DNA of 27,544 bases from Deltaproteobacteria bacterium (GCA_019312705.1 JAFDCW010000002.1:1-27544), one strand, 5' to 3'. Shown: positions 16,566-25,100, numbered from the stretch's first letter. A program made the numbers and translations. Notes: a model not told the origin generated them from the letters alone.

Positions 16566-17676
16566 CACGCGCCTCTTGAGACTCTTGAGACTCTTGCGAC
16601 TCTTGCGACTCTTGCGACGTGGCTCTGGCGAAAGGCAGGTGCACGTGAAAGGACGAGCCCTCGCCGGTCACGGTGTCCAGCCAGATGCGGCCGCCGTGCA
16701 GGTCCGTCAACCGCTTCACGATGGCGAGGCCGAGACCACTGCCCTGAGTCTTTCGCAGCACACTGCTCGAGATCTGGGTGAATTCGAGGAAGATCGAGTC
16801 TCGCTCCCCGGGGGGGATCCCCGGCCCGGTGTCGTGCACGCTGAAGCGAATGCCGCCGTCCTCGGAGACCGCCTGGAGGCGCACGCTGCCTTCGGACGTG
16901 AACTTCAGTGCATTGGTGCCGAGGTTGACCAGAATTTGGCGCAGACGTTTCTCGTCGGCGTAGAGGTTCGGGAGGTCATCGGCGACATCGACGAGGAGCT
17001 CGATCGGCTTCTTTCGCAGCTGCCCGGCGAGCAGTCGATGAACCTCGACGAGGATGGCTCCCGCATCGATCTGCGCGCGGGAGAGCGAAATGTGGCCGGA
17101 CTGAAGCGCCGCCATGTCGAGCACGTCATCGACCAGGTCCGCGAGGTGCTGCCCGGAGGAGCTGATGATCTCGGCATCTTCACGCTGTGACGGGGTGAGG
17201 GGCCCGTCGATTTCGTCGAGGAGGACCGAAGCGAAACCGAGGATCGAGTTGAGGGGCGTGCGCAACTCATGGCTCAGCTCGGTCAGGAACTCCGTCTCGA
17301 ATCGGTCTTCTTCTTCGGCCTCGAGGCGCCGGCCCCGGTGTATGGCCAGGAAACGCTCGCGACTCTCGAGCACGCGTTCGATCTGCACACTCAGGGCAGC
17401 GACGCGAGCCCGGTCGGTCGCCGGCAGGGAGGCGAGCGACCCGGCCTCGCTCACCGCGAGGGCCGCCCGCACCGAGGCAAGCTCCCGGGGGAAGCCGGCG
17501 AGGAGTGCCCGGAGGCCCCAGAAGCCGAAGCCCAGCAGGAACACCAGCACGGCGATCGAGTACGCAGACAATCCCCGTCCCGGAGGCACGTACGCCACGA
17601 GCGTGACGAGGGCGACGATGGCACCGAGGACGGTGGCCGCCCGGGCCAATCGTGCGGCTATGGAGTGACCCAGCAT
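16555..17676 (-). CDS. Membrane histidine kinase
   Basis: 373 aa. Two TM helices (about 10-30 and 38-60) with a very short outside loop, a helical linker, HisKA with TELSHELRTPLNSILGFASVL (His136) and a canonical HATPase_c: N-box LVNLGTNALKF (Asn255), G1 DTGPGIPPG (282-290), F-box FLEFTQ and G2 GSGLGLAIVKRL. It should autophosphorylate on His136. No response regulator is encoded in the window, so the target is unknown. The C-terminus ends in five tandem SQE-like triplets encoded by a 9-bp repeat, then ARDER. It overlaps the next kinase gene by 11 bases. ATG at 17676; SD weak. The small extracytoplasmic loop suggests sensing in or near the membrane, or through the operon's membrane proteins (inference). 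Confidence 0.94.
   Translation of the reverse strand: MLGHSIAARLARAATVLGAIVALVTLVAYVPPGRGLSAYSIAVLVFLLGFGFWGLRALLAGFPRELASVRAALAVSEAGSLASLPATDRARVAALSVQIERVLESRERFLAIHRGRRLEAEEEDRFETEFLTELSHELRTPLNSILGFASVLLDEIDGPLTPSQREDAEIISSSGQHLADLVDDVLDMAALQSGHISLSRAQIDAGAILVEVHRLLAGQLRKKPIELLVDVADDLPNLYADEKRLRQILVNLGTNALKFTSEGSVRLQAVSEDGGIRFSVHDTGPGIPPGERDSIFLEFTQISSSVLRKTQGSGLGLAIVKRLTDLHGGRIWLDTVTGEGSSFHVHLPFARATSQESQESQESQESQEARDER
16573..16617. repeat. 9-bp tandem repeat, five copies
   Basis: CTCTTGAGA twice followed by CTCTTGCGA three times, in exact register. On the minus strand it encodes the repeated Ser-Gln-Glu tail of the upstream histidine kinase. Copy-number change would alter tail length without shifting frame. 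Confidence 0.9.
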
Positions 17677-17712
17677 CGACTTCGCAGGCGCGAAGGTATC
17701 AGGTCAGGGCAT

Positions 17713-18099
17713 CTAGAGGGGCGACCGCTTTGGGTCATGCAACCGATCGCGCCGGCCGATGGCGTGGGCGACCGCGGCGAGGAGCGGCTCGAGACCACAA
17801 CCCTCGGTGACGTGGGCGGTGACAGCGTAGCGCCGCGGCGCGAGGTGGCGGAGGCTGGCCACGACGCCCGGTGCTCGGATCATCGCGCGATCCCCATCCC
17901 AGCGGCAGCTCGGATCGGCGCGCCCGGCGCCGGCCGGGAGATCCGGGCTCACTGAGCACAGGACCGAGGCCCGTGGTTTGAGGGAGTTCGCTTCGGGAAC
18001 CGGGTGCTCGAGGCCTCCGTCGCAAAGCAGCTCGAAAGCGACCTCGCCGTAGACGATGCGGGCACCGTGGTGCGAATTGCTGCGAGCGATGGCGGTCAT
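17713..18099 (-). CDS. Hypothetical protein, 128 aa, four cysteines
   Basis: Not recognised. Start is well supported: ATG at 18099 preceded by AGGGAGGGATC, a strong SD (GGAGG core, four bases spacing). An upstream in-frame ATG at 18129 would fall on a hairpin. The protein is probably soluble (no signal peptide or TM) with Cys at 26, 48, 65 and 101, an N-terminal GARIVYGEVAFELLCDGG segment and a C-terminal RRYAVTAHVTEGCGLEPLL segment. The stop lies 36 bases before the first histidine kinase gene, so it is probably the first gene of the histidine kinase/MoxR operon. Four spaced Cys could bind metal or form disulfides, but no known motif spacing is evident. Confidence 0.7.
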   Translation of the reverse strand: MTAIARSNSHHGARIVYGEVAFELLCDGGLEHPVPEANSLKPRASVLCSVSPDLPAGAGRADPSCRWDGDRAMIRAPGVVASLRHLAPRRYAVTAHVTEGCGLEPLLAAVAHAIGRRDRLHDPKRSPL

Positions 18100-18115
18100 G
18101 ATCCCTCCCTGGTCT

Positions 18116-18131
18116 CGTTGCCTCAGCAACG
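18116..18131 (-). promoter_or_regulatory. Hairpin just upstream of the SD of the 128-aa gene
   Basis: Perfect stem CGTTGC-tgag-GCAACG on minus, ending about seven bases before the Shine-Dalgarno AGGGAGG. It lies in the presumed leader of the seven-gene operon and could modulate initiation or act as an operator. A second 6-bp inverted repeat CACCGC/GCGGTG lies at 18179-18197. Confidence 0.35.
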
Positions 18132-18250
18132 CCAGGCATTCGAAGAAGACAAGGCGATGAGCTTAGCGCGAACTACCGCACCGCGCATTTGGCGGTGAGA
18201 TCACGGGCTAGACCCGACAATCTCAGCAGAAAACAACGACCTCTTCGGAC

Positions 18251-19570
18251 TCAGAGGAGCACGACGTCTTCGACGTCGAGGGCTTCCTGGGCCACCACGC
18301 TTCGGGTCTCTTCGTCGCGGGTGGTCGCGAGCTCGTAGAGCTCACCGAGCAAGGTGGGGTACTTTTTGATCGCCTCTTGGAACTGTTCCCGGCTCAACTC
18401 GAGGGCCACGGTGTGGTGGCGGGCGGTCACGTCTGCGGTGGCGGGACGCCGAAGGACGAGGCTGATCTCCCCCACCACGTCGCCCGGTCCGAGATCCGTG
18501 ATGTGGATGTGGTCCCCGTCCTCGTCCACCCGACTGACGGCGACGGTGCCGCTCGCGAGAAGGAAGAGCCCGCCGGCCTCCTCGTCGTGGGTGACCAACC
18601 TTTCGCCGGCCTCGAAGGTGCGCGATTCGAAGCGCGCCATGAGCTCTTCTCTTTCGCCAGCTTTGACCGCTGCCAGGATGCCGCTGTGGCGCATCAGGTT
18701 GGCCACCATGCGCGCCTGGCAGAAGCTGCCGAGCTCGCGCCCGAGGCTCGGGTCTCGCTTGGCGAGCTTCTCGAGGGTCTCCCTGGGAAAGCAGAGCATG
18801 CGGGTCGGTTCGAGGGCGCGCACCGAGGCGGCCCGGGGCGCGTCGCTGACGAGAGCCATCTCTCCAAAGAGGGCGCCCGGGCCCAAGGCGGCGAGGCGAA
18901 CTTCGGATTTGCCCGCCGTGCGCACGGCCTCGGCCATACCGCGGACTAGGAGGAAGGCGGCCTTGCCCTCGGCCCCTTGCTCGATGATCGTCACGCCCGC
19001 GGCGGCATCGGAGATCGTCGCCGCCTCGAGCAGGCGACTGAGGGTGGTCGCAGCGAGGGCGGAGGAGAGGGGAAGCTGGGGAACTGGCGTGTCGGCGTCG
19101 ACGGGATCGTCAGTCGCGAGCCAGGCCCGCAGCCCCTCCTCCGCCCGGTCCAGGAGGCCCGAGCCAGACAGCGACTTCATCTCGGCGCTCAACTCGACCC
19201 GAGTCGGCAACGGCGGCGGGGTGGGGTGGGCATCGGGGCGGGCCCGCTTGGAGCCCCGGGCGAACACCTCGGCCACCGATCCGCGCAGGGCGTTGCCGTC
19301 CGCGCCCGCATCGACGGCGAGGCAGATGGCCACGGTGGCCGCGCCCATGTCACCGCGACGGGCCGCTGCATCGACGAGACGGGTGAGCGCCTCACGGGCG
19401 ATGTCGCGGCGCCCCTCCTCGGAGAGCACCTCGGAGATCAGCGCCGCAGCCTGGAGCTCGTCATTGGACGCCTCGAAGATGGCGAGGGCGAGACGCAGCG
19501 CGTCCTCGCCTTCCCCCGCATAGCGATGGGCGTAGGCTCGGTCGAGCTGCGACAATCCTGAGTTGGGCAT
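18251..19570 (-). CDS. Protein with helical N-terminus and two cyclic-nucleotide-binding-type domains
   Basis: 439 aa, soluble. N-terminal helical repeats (about 5-105: ALRLALAIFEASNDEL, AREALTRLVDAAARRGD) followed by a Pro-rich linker (113-123). Two cNMP-binding folds follow. Domain 1 (about 175-290) has a phosphate-binding cassette FGEMALVSDAPRAASV with the conserved Glu (237) and Arg (246). Domain 2 (about 297-410) has VGEISLVLRRPATADV, where the Arg that contacts the cyclic phosphate is replaced by Ala. So domain 1 may bind cAMP or cGMP and domain 2 probably does not. There is no DNA-binding, kinase or channel output, so it may be a regulatory or scaffold protein. ATG at 19570; SD weak. 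The 55-bp gap upstream contains 11-bp direct repeats. Confidence 0.92.
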   Translation of the reverse strand: MPNSGLSQLDRAYAHRYAGEGEDALRLALAIFEASNDELQAAALISEVLSEEGRRDIAREALTRLVDAAARRGDMGAATVAICLAVDAGADGNALRGSVAEVFARGSKRARPDAHPTPPPLPTRVELSAEMKSLSGSGLLDRAEEGLRAWLATDDPVDADTPVPQLPLSSALAATTLSRLLEAATISDAAAGVTIIEQGAEGKAAFLLVRGMAEAVRTAGKSEVRLAALGPGALFGEMALVSDAPRAASVRALEPTRMLCFPRETLEKLAKRDPSLGRELGSFCQARMVANLMRHSGILAAVKAGEREELMARFESRTFEAGERLVTHDEEAGGLFLLASGTVAVSRVDEDGDHIHITDLGPGDVVGEISLVLRRPATADVTARHHTVALELSREQFQEAIKKYPTLLGELYELATTRDEETRSVVAQEALDVEDVVLL

Positions 19571-19600
19571 CGCCCGCAGGTTACCGGAACACCCCGGCAG

Positions 19601-19633
19601 CTGTCAGGCGACTGTCAGGCGAGGGTCAGGGGA
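19601..19633. promoter_or_regulatory. Three 11-bp direct repeats resembling a Pho box
   Basis: CTGTCAGGCGA (19601-19611), CTGTCAGGCGA (19612-19622) and GGGTCAGGGGA (19623-19633) are tandem, one helical turn apart. The first two match the CTGTCA-N5-CTGTCA pattern of enterobacterial PhoB sites. They lie upstream of the cNMP-domain gene, although the PhoB-like orientation points the other way, and the third unit overlaps the 3' end of the DUF4215 gene. Confidence 0.4.
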
Positions 19634-21044
19634 CTCCGGGCATGGGGGTCATCACGGCCCCCGTGCCCACGATCGTGGCCGGGGCCGCGGTGAAGGGCAT
19701 GCCGATCGACAGGCCATCTCGAATGCGGGGATCGAGCAAGCAATCGCGACCTTCGACCCGCGTCCCGTCACCATCGATGCACGCGGTCACGACCGGCTGG
19801 CACCCCGCGCCGCGAGCGATCTCGAACGACTCGAGGCCATCCCCATCGAGGTCCACGTCCGGGGCGCTCGGTGGAAGCACGATTGCCCCGCCGAGGATCA
19901 GGTCGGCGAAGGAGGGCGGCCGACCGTCCGGATCGCCGCAAGCCGGCTGACCGCCAATGAGCGGAATCTCGGCGGGAACGGGGAACGCGGCCATCAGATC
20001 GAGCGGCACCGCGCCGCAGATCAGACCGTCGTCGAGGTGACTGAGCGTGCCCGAGGTCGCCCGAGTCGTACTGGCGATGCGGCTCTGGCGAATCTCGATC
20101 GGAAGGAAGAACCCCGTGATCGCGATGTCTTCGGGGCCTGCCGCCAGGAGCCGCGCCGCGATGGACCCCACGAAGGAGATCTGCGGGTTTCCATCGACGT
20201 CGAAGGCATCCTCGGCGACGATGTACTCGCCGGCAGTAGCCGACTCTTCACCGTTCATCCACGCAACGTTGACGGAGGGGTCGTCGATGCCCATCAGGTC
20301 GTCGAGGCCGCGCATGTTCAGGAGGACGGTCATCTCGTCCGTGAGGTCACCTCCGCCGCCGATGGCGCCGAGGAGGGCACCGATGTTCTCACCGAATTCG
20401 TTGTCCGGTACGCCATCGCCACTGTAGTCGCAGCCTACGTCGGCGCCGCCGATCGACAACGTGTCGATGACCATGCTGATTTCGGTACGGCAATCGGCGC
20501 CGCATCCGTCCCAGGGGTCGGTATTGCCGTCGTCACACTGCTCGCCGCCAGCCGTGTCGAGGGTGCCGTCCCCGCAGTTTTCGAGCACCTGGCAGTCCGC
20601 CGAGCAGCCGTCGCCGTCGACGGTATTGCCGTCGTCACAGAGCTCACCGACCGAGATGTCGCGGATGCTGTTGCCGCAACTCTCGTCGGAGGCGCAGTCG
20701 GAGCGGCATCCATCGCCGGAGCGGTTGTTGCCGTCATCACAGAGCTCGCCATCATCGACGCTGTTGTCGCCGCAGTGGGCCTCGCGGAAGCACATGGCGC
20801 CGCAGCCGTCTCCCGGCGTCGTATTGCCGTCGTCGCAGCTCTCGCCGGGGTCGAGGGCGCCATCGCCGCAGGCCGGCGGCGGGCCCGAGTCGAAGGGCGG
20901 CATCGTGCCGTCGGTGTCCCCCCCATCGGTGCCTCCGTCGGGGAGCTCGGCATCGAAGGCGATCCCACTGTCATCATTGGAGTGAGACTCCCCGCAGCCG
21001 AACCCCAGAAGGGCTACCAACACCACCAAGCCAAGCTTCGCCAT
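19626..21044 (-). CDS. DUF4215-type Cys-rich repeat lipoprotein
   Basis: 472 aa surface or periplasmic lipoprotein, function unknown. Signal peptide MAKLGLVVLVALLGFGC with lipobox Cys17. An Asp/Gly/Thr-rich spacer (to about 58) leads into four Cys-rich repeats at about 59-85, 91-117, 123-151 and 157-185, each following CG(D/N)...GE.CDDGN...GDGC...C. This motif is typical of myxobacterial DUF4215 proteins. The C-terminal ~285 residues have no recognised domain but include Asp-rich, calcium-binding-like turns (DYSGDGVPDN; DVDLDGDGLESFE). ATG at 21044 was chosen because it has a perfect AGGAGG (plus 21051-21056) six bases upstream and begins the signal peptide. The frame is open nine codons further, without an SD. 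Confidence 0.92.
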   Translation of the reverse strand: MAKLGLVVLVALLGFGCGESHSNDDSGIAFDAELPDGGTDGGDTDGTMPPFDSGPPPACGDGALDPGESCDDGNTTPGDGCGAMCFREAHCGDNSVDDGELCDDGNNRSGDGCRSDCASDESCGNSIRDISVGELCDDGNTVDGDGCSADCQVLENCGDGTLDTAGGEQCDDGNTDPWDGCGADCRTEISMVIDTLSIGGADVGCDYSGDGVPDNEFGENIGALLGAIGGGGDLTDEMTVLLNMRGLDDLMGIDDPSVNVAWMNGEESATAGEYIVAEDAFDVDGNPQISFVGSIAARLLAAGPEDIAITGFFLPIEIRQSRIASTTRATSGTLSHLDDGLICGAVPLDLMAAFPVPAEIPLIGGQPACGDPDGRPPSFADLILGGAIVLPPSAPDVDLDGDGLESFEIARGAGCQPVVTACIDGDGTRVEGRDCLLDPRIRDGLSIGMPFTAAPATIVGTGAVMTPMPGVP

Positions 21045-21065
21045 CCCGAACCTCCTGCACACCAC

Positions 21066-21084
21066 CCCCACGAACGAGGTGGGG
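21066..21084 (-). promoter_or_regulatory. Leader hairpin of the DUF4215 lipoprotein gene
   Basis: Perfect stem CCCCAC/GTGGGG with a seven-base loop, about ten bases upstream of the AGGAGG. It is placed like the hairpin in front of the 128-aa gene. It could be an operator or an RNA leader structure. No T-run follows, so it does not look like a terminator. Confidence 0.35.
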
Positions 21085-21141
21085 AACTGTACCCGAATTG
21101 CTCACCTTCGCCAGGGACCCGGGGGTTCACCCAGCCGAGGG

Positions 21142-21156
21142 GCCAACAGGGCGCCA
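21142..21156 (-). promoter_or_regulatory. Possible sigma54 (-24/-12) promoter for the DUF4215 gene
   Basis: Minus strand reads TTGGCGCCCTGTTGGC. It keeps GG and GC ten bases apart and most of the TGGCAC/TTGC boxes, with deviations (A to G, G to C, T to G). About 98 bases from the start codon. Weak by itself; noted because a sigma54 activator is encoded in the window. Confidence 0.22.
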
Positions 21157-21178
21157 ATATGGAGGAAGTTGGAGGCGT

Positions 21179-21934
21179 TCAGTCGCTGAGGCGAGCGAGG
21201 GCCGACCGGGCACGGCGCAGCTCTTCGGCGAGGCTGAGTGCTTTGACGACGTCGATGCCGGCGTTGCGGCGGAGGAAGGCTCGGAGGAAGGTCTCGGCCC
21301 GGCCCGCGTCACCGACGAGGGTGGCGATCATGCCGAGCAGGTACTGGCCGTACCCTTCCTGGACATCGGATGCCTCGAGCTCGCTGACGATCTGCGAAAG
21401 GCCTTCGGGAGCCCCGCCGGCGTCGAGCTCGACGTAGGCGGCATGGGCCAGGATCACCGGCCGGTCCCGGGCAGCCCAGCGCTCGGCCCGACGTAGGGAG
21501 GAGAGGGCATCTTCGGGTCTGCCGGAGTAATGTTGATACGTCGCTAGGGACCACAAATGAAACGACCGCCGCGCCGCCGGCGAGCGCCGGTAGGCCAAGC
21601 GCTGATGGCGGATCGCCTCATCCTCGCGCTCGAGGGAGAAGAGGACCCGGGCAAGATCGTGGTGGGCGATATCCGAAAGGGGACCGATCTGAGTCATCTG
21701 GAGGGCGGTCTCGGCGGCGGCGCCGAGGTTCCGCTCTTCGAGCTGGGCGAGGTAGAGCTGCCGGAGCAGCAGCACGTGGGTATCCGGCAAGATCGTATCC
21801 GGAGCTAAGTCCAGACCTTCTTGGGCGAAATGAGCTCGACCGTGGGATGAGTCCGCAGAAAGGGCTCGGGAGAGGTAGTCCTCCGGCACCTCGGGCACTT
21901 CCAACGACTCTGTCGCTTCTGTCACGGACGACAC
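21179..21934 (-). CDS. TPR-repeat protein
   Basis: About 251 aa, soluble, no signal peptide. Helical repeats of TPR type: HVLLLRQLYLAQLEERNLGAA, HHDLARVLFSLEREDEAIRHQ, LATYQHYSGRPEDALSSLRRAERW and YLLGMIATLVGDAGRAETFLR. Likely a protein-interaction module; no catalytic motif. The frame is open to a GTG at 22000, but the extra residues are not TPR-like. GTG at 21934 was chosen because GGGGAG (plus 21941-21946) sits six bases upstream; a GTG at 21925 is also possible. It follows the giant kinase gene on the same strand after a gap that carries a DnaA-box-like hairpin. Confidence 0.82.
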   Translation of the reverse strand: MSSVTEATESLEVPEVPEDYLSRALSADSSHGRAHFAQEGLDLAPDTILPDTHVLLLRQLYLAQLEERNLGAAAETALQMTQIGPLSDIAHHDLARVLFSLEREDEAIRHQRLAYRRSPAARRSFHLWSLATYQHYSGRPEDALSSLRRAERWAARDRPVILAHAAYVELDAGGAPEGLSQIVSELEASDVQEGYGQYLLGMIATLVGDAGRAETFLRAFLRRNAGIDVVKALSLAEELRRARSALARLSD

Positions 21935-22024
21935 ACCAAGCTCCCCGTTTGATACGCTTTCCACAGTTGTAGCACAGGCGGTTCGTCCTGCGCAGGCCAC
22001 GTGATTCCCGGATGATAGCCCTAG

Positions 22025-22063
22025 TTATCCACAGGTTGTCCAGTGCAACTCACGTACTGTGGA
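22025..22063. promoter_or_regulatory. DnaA-box-containing inverted repeat
   Basis: TTATCCACA (22025-22033) is the exact consensus DnaA box. TTGTCCAGT (22036-22044) follows 11 bp later as a degenerate copy, and a one-mismatch box CTTTCCACA lies at 21957-21965. The first box is also one arm of an inverted repeat TCCACAG (22028-22034)/CTGTGGA (22057-22063), nested with GTTG/CAAC. The interval separates the giant kinase stop from the TPR gene start, so it may be the TPR gene promoter region. Confidence 0.45.
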
Positions 22064-22115
22064 CGGGGCGACTCCGGGAATCGTAGGGAAATCCGGCTCG
22101 CCGTGGCGCCGAGGG

Positions 22116-25100
22116 TCAGAGGGCGCCGCGAATCGACCGGACGACCGGGGTCTCGAGGTATCGCTCTCGAACCTGGGGACTGCGTATCTGGGACAGGCGC
22201 AGCTCGACCACCTTGTAGGCGTTCGCGTAGGCGAGACGAGCATCGGTCTCGTCGCCGAGGCACTCGAGGGCCCGGGCGAGCGCCAAGTGCACACGCTCGC
22301 CTCGCTCGATGGGACCCCGGGCCCCGATCGTCCCTCGGACGTCGGTGATCGTTCGGCGAGCCTCTTCGACCTTGCCGCGGAGTGCGAGGATCTCGGCGAG
22401 GCGGGCCTGGGCGAGGAGCTGGTAGACGATGATGCCAGCAGTGGCCGCATAGCTGACGGCCTGACCGGCGGCCTCCTCTGCTTGTTCGAGGCGCCCGGTG
22501 ACCTGCTCGAGGGAGGCCCGAACCATGCGCTCCCGGGCCTGGTCGTACCGGTCTTCCGTACGCTCGGCGATACGACGAGCCCGGTCGAGGTTCTCGGCGG
22601 CTCGATCGGGCTCCTCGAGGGTCTCGAGGACAAGCTCGGCCATGGCACAGAGGGCGTCCGCCCGGCCCCCGTCATCACGGATCACCTCCATGACTTCGTC
22701 CGCCCGCTCGAGGAACTCGAGAGCGAGCTCGACCTCCCCAAGCTCGGCGTTGAGCTGTCCAACGTTGGACAGCTTGCGCCCGAGGTGCATGGAATCGCCT
22801 ATCTCACGATCGATACCTATGGATGCGCGTATCACAACAGAGGCGTCTTCAAACTCACCCAGGGATGCCAGCGCGATGCCCAGGCCGTTGAGGGCCATGG
22901 ATTCGTTACGCTTGATCGCGAGCCGTCGGAAGATGACGATCGCCTCGGCATTGGCGTCGATCGCCGCATGCACCCCGCCTAGGCGCCGGACGATCTCCGC
23001 CTTCTGGACGAGGACCGAGCCCCGGGCTGCGAGCAGAGACCGGTCGAGCCCGCAGCGGGCAAGGGCCTGATCGCAGAATTCGAGGGCCCGGGGGACGTTG
23101 TCGGTCTCCCGGGCGAGCTGTGCCGAGAGCCGGAGGGCCTCGACTTCGCCGCCCTTGTCCTCGGCCTCAGCGGCACAGGAGAGGGCGTTTTCGAGGTAGT
23201 CCGCGACCCCGAGGGTTCGGGAGTTATCGAGCTCGAAGCGAGCCGAGCGGTTCATTGCCATGGCGACCATGGCCGGGTCCCCGTTCTGCTTGGCGCTGCT
23301 TCGCAGGGCCTCGAGCTCGAGCTGCTGCTCGCGATGGGAGCCCATGCCCCGGAGGATCTGCTCCCGGGCTTCGTGAGCATAGAAGCGCCCGGGGGCTTTC
23401 GGCGGCAACAGGGTGAGGGCGCGGGCGAAGAATCTCAGAGCTTCCCGGTTCGAGTAGACGGCGCGAGCCCGGGCGGCGGCCTGGAGGTAGGCATCCGCCG
23501 CCGCGGCGAGGTCACCGGCTCGCTCGAGGTGCCGGGCGACCCTGGCCGGGGGGGCAGCCACGCGCTGCACCGAGAGCCACGCGCCGATCTGCTGATGCAT
23601 CGCTTCCCGGTCGGCGTCGTCGGTGGTCTCGTAGGCCACGTGGCGGACCACGGCTGACGGGAAACGATACGTATCACCATGAGCCCTCGAGACGAAGCCC
23701 CGCGCTTCGAGTGCGTTCAGAGCATCGCTGAAGTCGGTACCGGTCGTCTTCTGGAGGGCGGCCGGGCCCATGCCGGCCCCGGCGGCGGCGCGCCATCGAA
23801 TGGCCCTGCGCTCGGCATCCGGGAGTTCGTCGAGGCGAGCCGCGATCACCCCTTCGAGGGTCGTCGGCAAGGCGATCGGCACCCCGGGTTTGCGGACGAC
23901 GCGGCGGTCCTTGCCCTCCCCGGTGATGGTCACGACGCCGCGGTCGACGAGGGCCTCGACCAGTTCGACGACGAAGAAGGGATTGCCCCCGGCCCGCTCG
24001 ACGATGGCCTGGGCCACGTCTCCGGGGACCTGGGCGCCATCGAAGCGACTCGTGATGAGGCGGCGACGCTCGGCGTCGGGCAGTTCCCCGACCTCGATGT
24101 GGGGCAAGCCGGCGAGCACGACTTCGGTCCGGGGATCGGGCCGGGTGGAGAACGCCGCCAGCAGGGGTACCCCGTCGTTGCTGGTCGCGAGGCTGGCGAA
24201 GAGCTCGAGGCTTGGTCGGTCCGCCCACTGGAGGGCATCGATCCACATGAGGAGAGGCTTCTGCGCCGCCAGGGCGCCGAGAAGGATTCGGCACGCCCGA
24301 CGGATCTGGCCCGGACGCTCGGCGGGGTCGGCGCCGTCGTCGACGCCCGGGACGAGCAGCAACTCGAGGCCCGTGGTCACGGCCTCCCGTTGTTCGTCGT
24401 CGGCGATGGCAGCCCCAGCCCATGTATCAATAGCAGCACATGCTTCGTCGCGGCCCAAATCGTCGTCGATCCCCAGAGCCTCCCGGACGACGTCCGCTGT
24501 CGTAGCAAAGGGCACGTCGATCGACCCAAAAGCGCACTCCGCGTGCAAGAGCCGGGGCTTGGGATCGAGGGAATCGATGGCTGCCGAAATGAGAGCAGTC
24601 TTGCCAACGCCGAGATCCCCGGTGAGGGCCAGGTAGACCGAGTGGCGCTGGTCGACGGCTTCACCATAGGCCTCGGCGAAGGCTCGAAGCTCCTCGTCCC
24701 GACCGATGAGCCCCGCCCCGGCGCCTATCGATCGGGCGTCCGCGGCCCGCTCTTCCCGGGTCCGAGCGCCGCGCAGGCGATGGGTCCGGAGGCCCCGGGT
24801 GCCCGTGCCGCTGCCCTGGGTATCCACCTCGACCTCGCCGGCGTCCTCATCAAAGCTGAAGACTCGGCGGACGAGGCGGTAGACCTCCCCCGCGACGAGG
24901 ATCTCACCTGGGGCGCCCTCCTCCGATAGGCGCTCGGCGACCGCCAGGACGGCGCCGACGGGCTCGTAGCGGATCAGCCGTCCGCGTTGGTCCCGAACCG
25001 TGCTCCCGACGCCCCGGGACACGCCGAGGGACGCGCTCAGGGGATCGATGAGGTCGACGGAAAGCCCCTGGAGAGCATCGACGACATCGAGGCCGAGGGT

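Noticed and set aside
16573..16617. CRISPR array
   Set aside because: 9-bp contiguous in-frame tandem repeats without spacers, inside a coding sequence.
21935..22115. Chromosomal replication origin
   Set aside because: There is only one exact DnaA box plus degenerate ones, no AT-rich unwinding region, and no dnaA, dnaN, gidA or rpmH neighbours.
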